DNA of 64,000 bases from positions 4,917,001 to 4,981,000 of the forward strand of contig JAPTOF010000004.1 of assembly GCA_028554755.1 (NCBI GenBank), in the 5' to 3' direction. The translations under genes and the position numbers were made by a program. Under the pieces are notes generated by a model. The model was not told the DNA's origin. It made no database searches and worked only from the letters and a program-made list of their open reading frames with translations. Positions 60,816 through 64,000 of the stretch are shown one piece after another. Numbering within the stretch: the stretch's first letter is position 1; each line of letters begins with the position of its first letter. This DNA is from Cordia subcordata (lineage: Eukaryota; Streptophyta; Magnoliopsida; Boraginales; Cordiaceae).

Positions 60816-60920
60816 CTCTCTCTCTCTCTCCCTCTCTCTCTCATATATAGTATATATATATATATATGTATATTTATGTATATATGTATATATATATATG
60901 TGTGTGTGTGTGTATATATG

Positions 60921-60977
<57 letters not shown>

Positions 60978-61022
60978 GTATATGTATATAACATATGTAC
61001 ATATATATGTATATATATACAT
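60816..61022. repeat. Compound CT, TA and TG microsatellite
   Basis: A (CT)n run is followed by about 180 bp of TATATG-type and (TA)n/(TG)n repeats. Open frames in this stretch are repeat artefacts. From 61023 to 62650 no gene was recognised. Confidence 0.9.
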
Positions 61023-62662
61023 TCCTCTTTTTCCTATCCTTCTTTCTACCTAGACTGTTTGTTTAGTTAACAATTATTCTACTTTCCTTCTTTTTTTCGT
61101 AAACTTTGTTGCTAGATAAACCATCTATTGCATTGTTTCTGAAACCAGAAGATCTGCTCAAGGGTCCTGGCTTAATCGTCACTTTCTGGGTGGAGAATTA
61201 TTGATTCACACTACATTAAGCTTTCTTAAATTCCTAGGTGTCATTTTGTTATTCTTGGATTTTCTGCCTACCGTCAAGATGGTTTGGTACCCATGATTCT
61301 TAACACATTTTATAAGCATCATTTTCAATTTAAAGTACCGTACCTCTTTTCTTTTAGTTATCCACTGCAGCTAAACTTGAAGGTGTATGAAGATGTTTCA
61401 CCTTGACAAATTAGGTGACATGATTTCTTGGGTTTGGTGGTATCATAACGAAGTCTAAGGCAACATCAATTTACTTCAGCTAAAGTCCTTGCTGCGTGCA
61501 ATGGCATAGTCGACTTGTGCTGATTGTGAGCTCATAACTTCCGCTAATTCGTTTTTCCATTAAAACCTAGTAACAAAAGAAATCTTTGTATCAATTTGTC
61601 GTCTGTTTCTCTCTCAAATTAAGACTTGTATGTATTACTATATTCCTCATTTTCTGCAGACTTTTCATGTCTAGGATAAGCATATCATCCTTTAATGAGC
61701 ATTGCTAATTCTGATTATCATTAATGTTACTTCTGCCTAGTATGATATCTCATGCTATAATATGCTATTTCATGACATACTATGCCTTTTCATTCCTCTT
61801 ATGTTGTGAATGTCACGTTGTAAAATTGACAGATTACTGAGTTTAGATACCAGAGGTGGAACGGTTACCCGAATGGAAATGTATATTGATGATTTGAAGG
61901 TGACACTGTATAGCATGCAGCAGTTGGATTTGGTTTTCAAACATGTATAAATTATAATGTATCTCAATTCTCTTTTTAATTTATAGTGGTTGTAAGCTCC
62001 TCTATATAGATTGCTGCATTGTTGGAATTTGTTGTTAGCAGTCCAGTTACTGGTGTCTTCTTTTCAAAGACATTTGCAGTAGAATTTTCCTGGTTAAACC
62101 TCGAGTATAGTTGTTTCGATCTCATAGATTTACTTTCCTTTTTTGTAAGTTGGACACAAGGAGAACATAATGGTTATTCTTGTTGTCATTAGATTTCTTT
62201 CATAATATTACATAGGTTTTAAATCCTATTTAATCGTGTATATGCTAATATAATAAACTCTTATGGATTCATTCTTTGCAATCTTGGTAGCAACTTCTAA
62301 AGAGTCTGGTTGATTTAGTTTTAGATACTCCAAAGTGTTTTCTATGAATTCAAGGGTTAAATTTGACCTGTTTGGTTCATTTTTTAAACAACTTTCATAC
62401 AAAAGTTGAAGTAAAAAAAAAAGGCTGAAAAACTAAAAATTTAAAAAAAAGACTTTTGAAAAATTATTTTTACATTATGCCAAAAAATGTTTTGATGGAC
62501 ATTGAAAAAGTATGAAAGCAATAGGTATCCCGACAGAGACTTGATGAAAACCTATATCTTGTGAATCCGAATCTACCAATTAAACTAAAAAAATCCTACT
62601 CTGGGAAAGTGAGTGAACAGAATTGAAGACACATTACTACTCAACAATATATTGCTTATGCC

Positions 62663-62911
62663 GTCTTAGGGGCATAGGTGAGTTGGTAAGTAGTCAGGTG
62701 ACTAGGGTGAAGACACTCCGACAACGCAGGTTCGAGTCCGTATGGTGGCGATCACTCTTTGAAATATTGTGAAATTCTTTGGATTTCAAACCCGTTGGGT
62801 CTCTGGCAGGGCTGCCACTCATGCACATCCCTGTTTAACATCCCACCTGATCATGGGGTCTCTAGTCAAATAAAAAAGGAATTCACCTCTGATTAACCCT
62901 TTTAAAAATAA
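62663..62911 (+). mobile_element. tRNA-derived SINE, copy 1
   Basis: A 249-bp element with pol III A box (TAGGTGAGTTGGTAAGTAG) and B box (GGTTCGAGTCC, near 62730), flanked by a perfect 12-bp target duplication ATTGCTTATGCC (62651-62662 and 62912-62923). The body shares TGCACATCCCTG-like and GATTAACCCTTTTAA 3' parts with copy 2. It is non-coding and depends on LINE machinery for movement. Confidence 0.88.
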
Positions 62912-63016
62912 ATTGCTTATGCCACAAAGGAAGAGAACCATAAATACACATTTATGGGCACCAAAAGATCCACGTTATCCGACTTACCTTACTAAATGGC
63001 CAAAAAGTAATTGGTC

Positions 63017-63270
63017 GCCCCCAGGGGCATAGGTGAGTTGGTAAGTGGCCAGGTGATTAGGGTGGAGACACCCTGACAACGCGGGATCGAGTCCGTGTGG
63101 CGGCAGTACTCCGCTGAAATATTGCGGGGGCTGTTGCTGGATTTCCACGCCCGTTGGTCCTCTCCCTGGTCGGGCTGCCACTCACGCACATCCCTCGATT
63201 TACCTCCCGCCTGGTTAAAGGGCCTCTGGCCAGGTGGGAAAGGGGTTCTCCTTTGGTTAACCCTTTTAAC
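63017..63270 (+). mobile_element. tRNA-derived SINE, copy 2
   Basis: 254 bp of the same family, same orientation, flanked by a perfect 14-bp target duplication AAAAGTAATTGGTC (63003-63016 and 63271-63284). A box GGTGAGTTGGTAAGTGG; B box GGATCGAGTCC (one change from consensus, near 63084). It is clearly more GC-rich than its surroundings and keeps more CpG than copy 1, so it is probably younger. 63285-64000 is AT-rich with CT-rich tracts (63360-63475) and no gene. Confidence 0.9.
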
Positions 63271-64000
63271 AAAAGTAATTGGTCAAAAATAGCCAAAATG
63301 CCTTTAATGCAAATAAAATAATTATATATTTATATTCTCTCTCATCATTATAACGTTGATATCAACATTACACTCTCTCTTCCCTCGTTTCTCTCTCCTC
63401 TCATTAAAACTCTCTCTCTCTGCTCATTTCTCTCTCTTTGACCACCACTCTCTCTCTCTCTTTCACACGTATCTCTATTTTTCTCAAAGATTGTAATAAT
63501 GCCAAATAATTATTCTATCATTAGTTTATACAACTCAATGACTTATTATTTACTATTTATTTTGTTTTCTATTATTTCTTAATTTTTGGATATATATTAC
63601 CAATTTTAATTGAAAATTAAATGGTAATTTAATTTAATTTTTGGTAAGCCTTTTTTTATTATAATTATACATCTTTGTAAGATATATGTTGTAATTGAAT
63701 AGAACATTAAAATTAAGAAAAGAAAATCAAAAAATGGTCTCACTGGGAAAAAACAATAAAAGACAAATTATATATTTTTTGAAATTATACTCTTTTTTTT
63801 TTTGAGAAAAAGGAATCAACAAAATTATGATATTTAGTATTAAAAGATAAGCTTGAATTCTATTTTATACAATACATAGATATGCAGATACATAGACATG
63901 TAGTATTTATCTATTATTCATAAAATATCCAATTTTCAAATATCGATCAAGAGTTTTCATGAATCATGTGCTAAATCAAGATATTTTAATATTATTTTAA

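Noticed and set aside
60774..61070. Open frames of 70-92 codons on both strands
   Set aside because: They run through CT/TA/TG microsatellite and give only Tyr-Ile-Thr repeats; not genes.
62690..62740. tRNA gene suggested by A and B boxes
   Set aside because: No cloverleaf or acceptor stem closes; the perfect target duplications show it is a SINE head.
62984..63296. Four overlapping open frames near the right end
   Set aside because: They fall inside the GC-rich SINE copy at 63017-63270, which explains the absence of stops.

Overview
The window is nuclear DNA of a flowering plant, almost certainly a eudicot. It is AT-rich with long introns, and it holds GT-AG-spliced plant genes, copia retrotransposons, plant SINEs, MITEs and a decayed chloroplast fragment. 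I cannot name the species from sequence alone.

Left half (about 1-33,500): a tandem cluster of clade II-like glutamate-receptor-like (GLR) genes, all on the minus strand. Two genes have intact five-exon structures: 11441-19335 (878 aa) and 23520-29214 (893 aa). Two more units keep only first exons (918-1238 and 4190-9212). One has a 1-bp frameshift. The other has a nonsense codon and a complete 4.7-kb copia element inserted with a 5-bp target duplication. Exon 1 and its upstream DNA come in two subtypes that alternate along the chromosome (alpha, beta, alpha, beta). Upstream of the beta units and of the first alpha unit lies DNA matching the 3' end of psaL, whose intact copy (32313-33487) borders the cluster. 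The cluster therefore seems to have grown by duplicating a block that ran from a GLR gene into the 3' end of psaL. Insertions into the cluster include two copia relics, foldback elements and MITEs, and a plastid rpoB fragment in a GLR intron.

Right half (about 34,000-58,100): single-copy-style genes. These are ZIP4/SPO22 (meiotic crossover factor, minus strand, 941 aa, five exons with an 11-codon microexon and a predicted GC-AG intron), a broken beta-1,3-glucanase pseudogene, a FRIGIDA-like gene (FRL3 type, minus strand, 547 aa) and a BIR1-type LRR receptor kinase (plus strand, 621 aa). As I recall, ZIP4, the FRIGIDA-like gene and BIR1 are consecutive loci in Arabidopsis (At5g48390, At5g48385, At5g48380), so this looks like conserved microsynteny.

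The rest is intergenic DNA with microsatellites, a possible solo LTR (48758-50864), a hAT-like MITE, a 205-bp tandem duplication, and two tRNA-derived SINEs at the right end with perfect 12- and 14-bp target-site duplications. I saw no bacterial-type system, CRISPR array, rRNA or functional tRNA. The most novel material is the history of the GLR/psaL cluster and the promoter elements its copies share.
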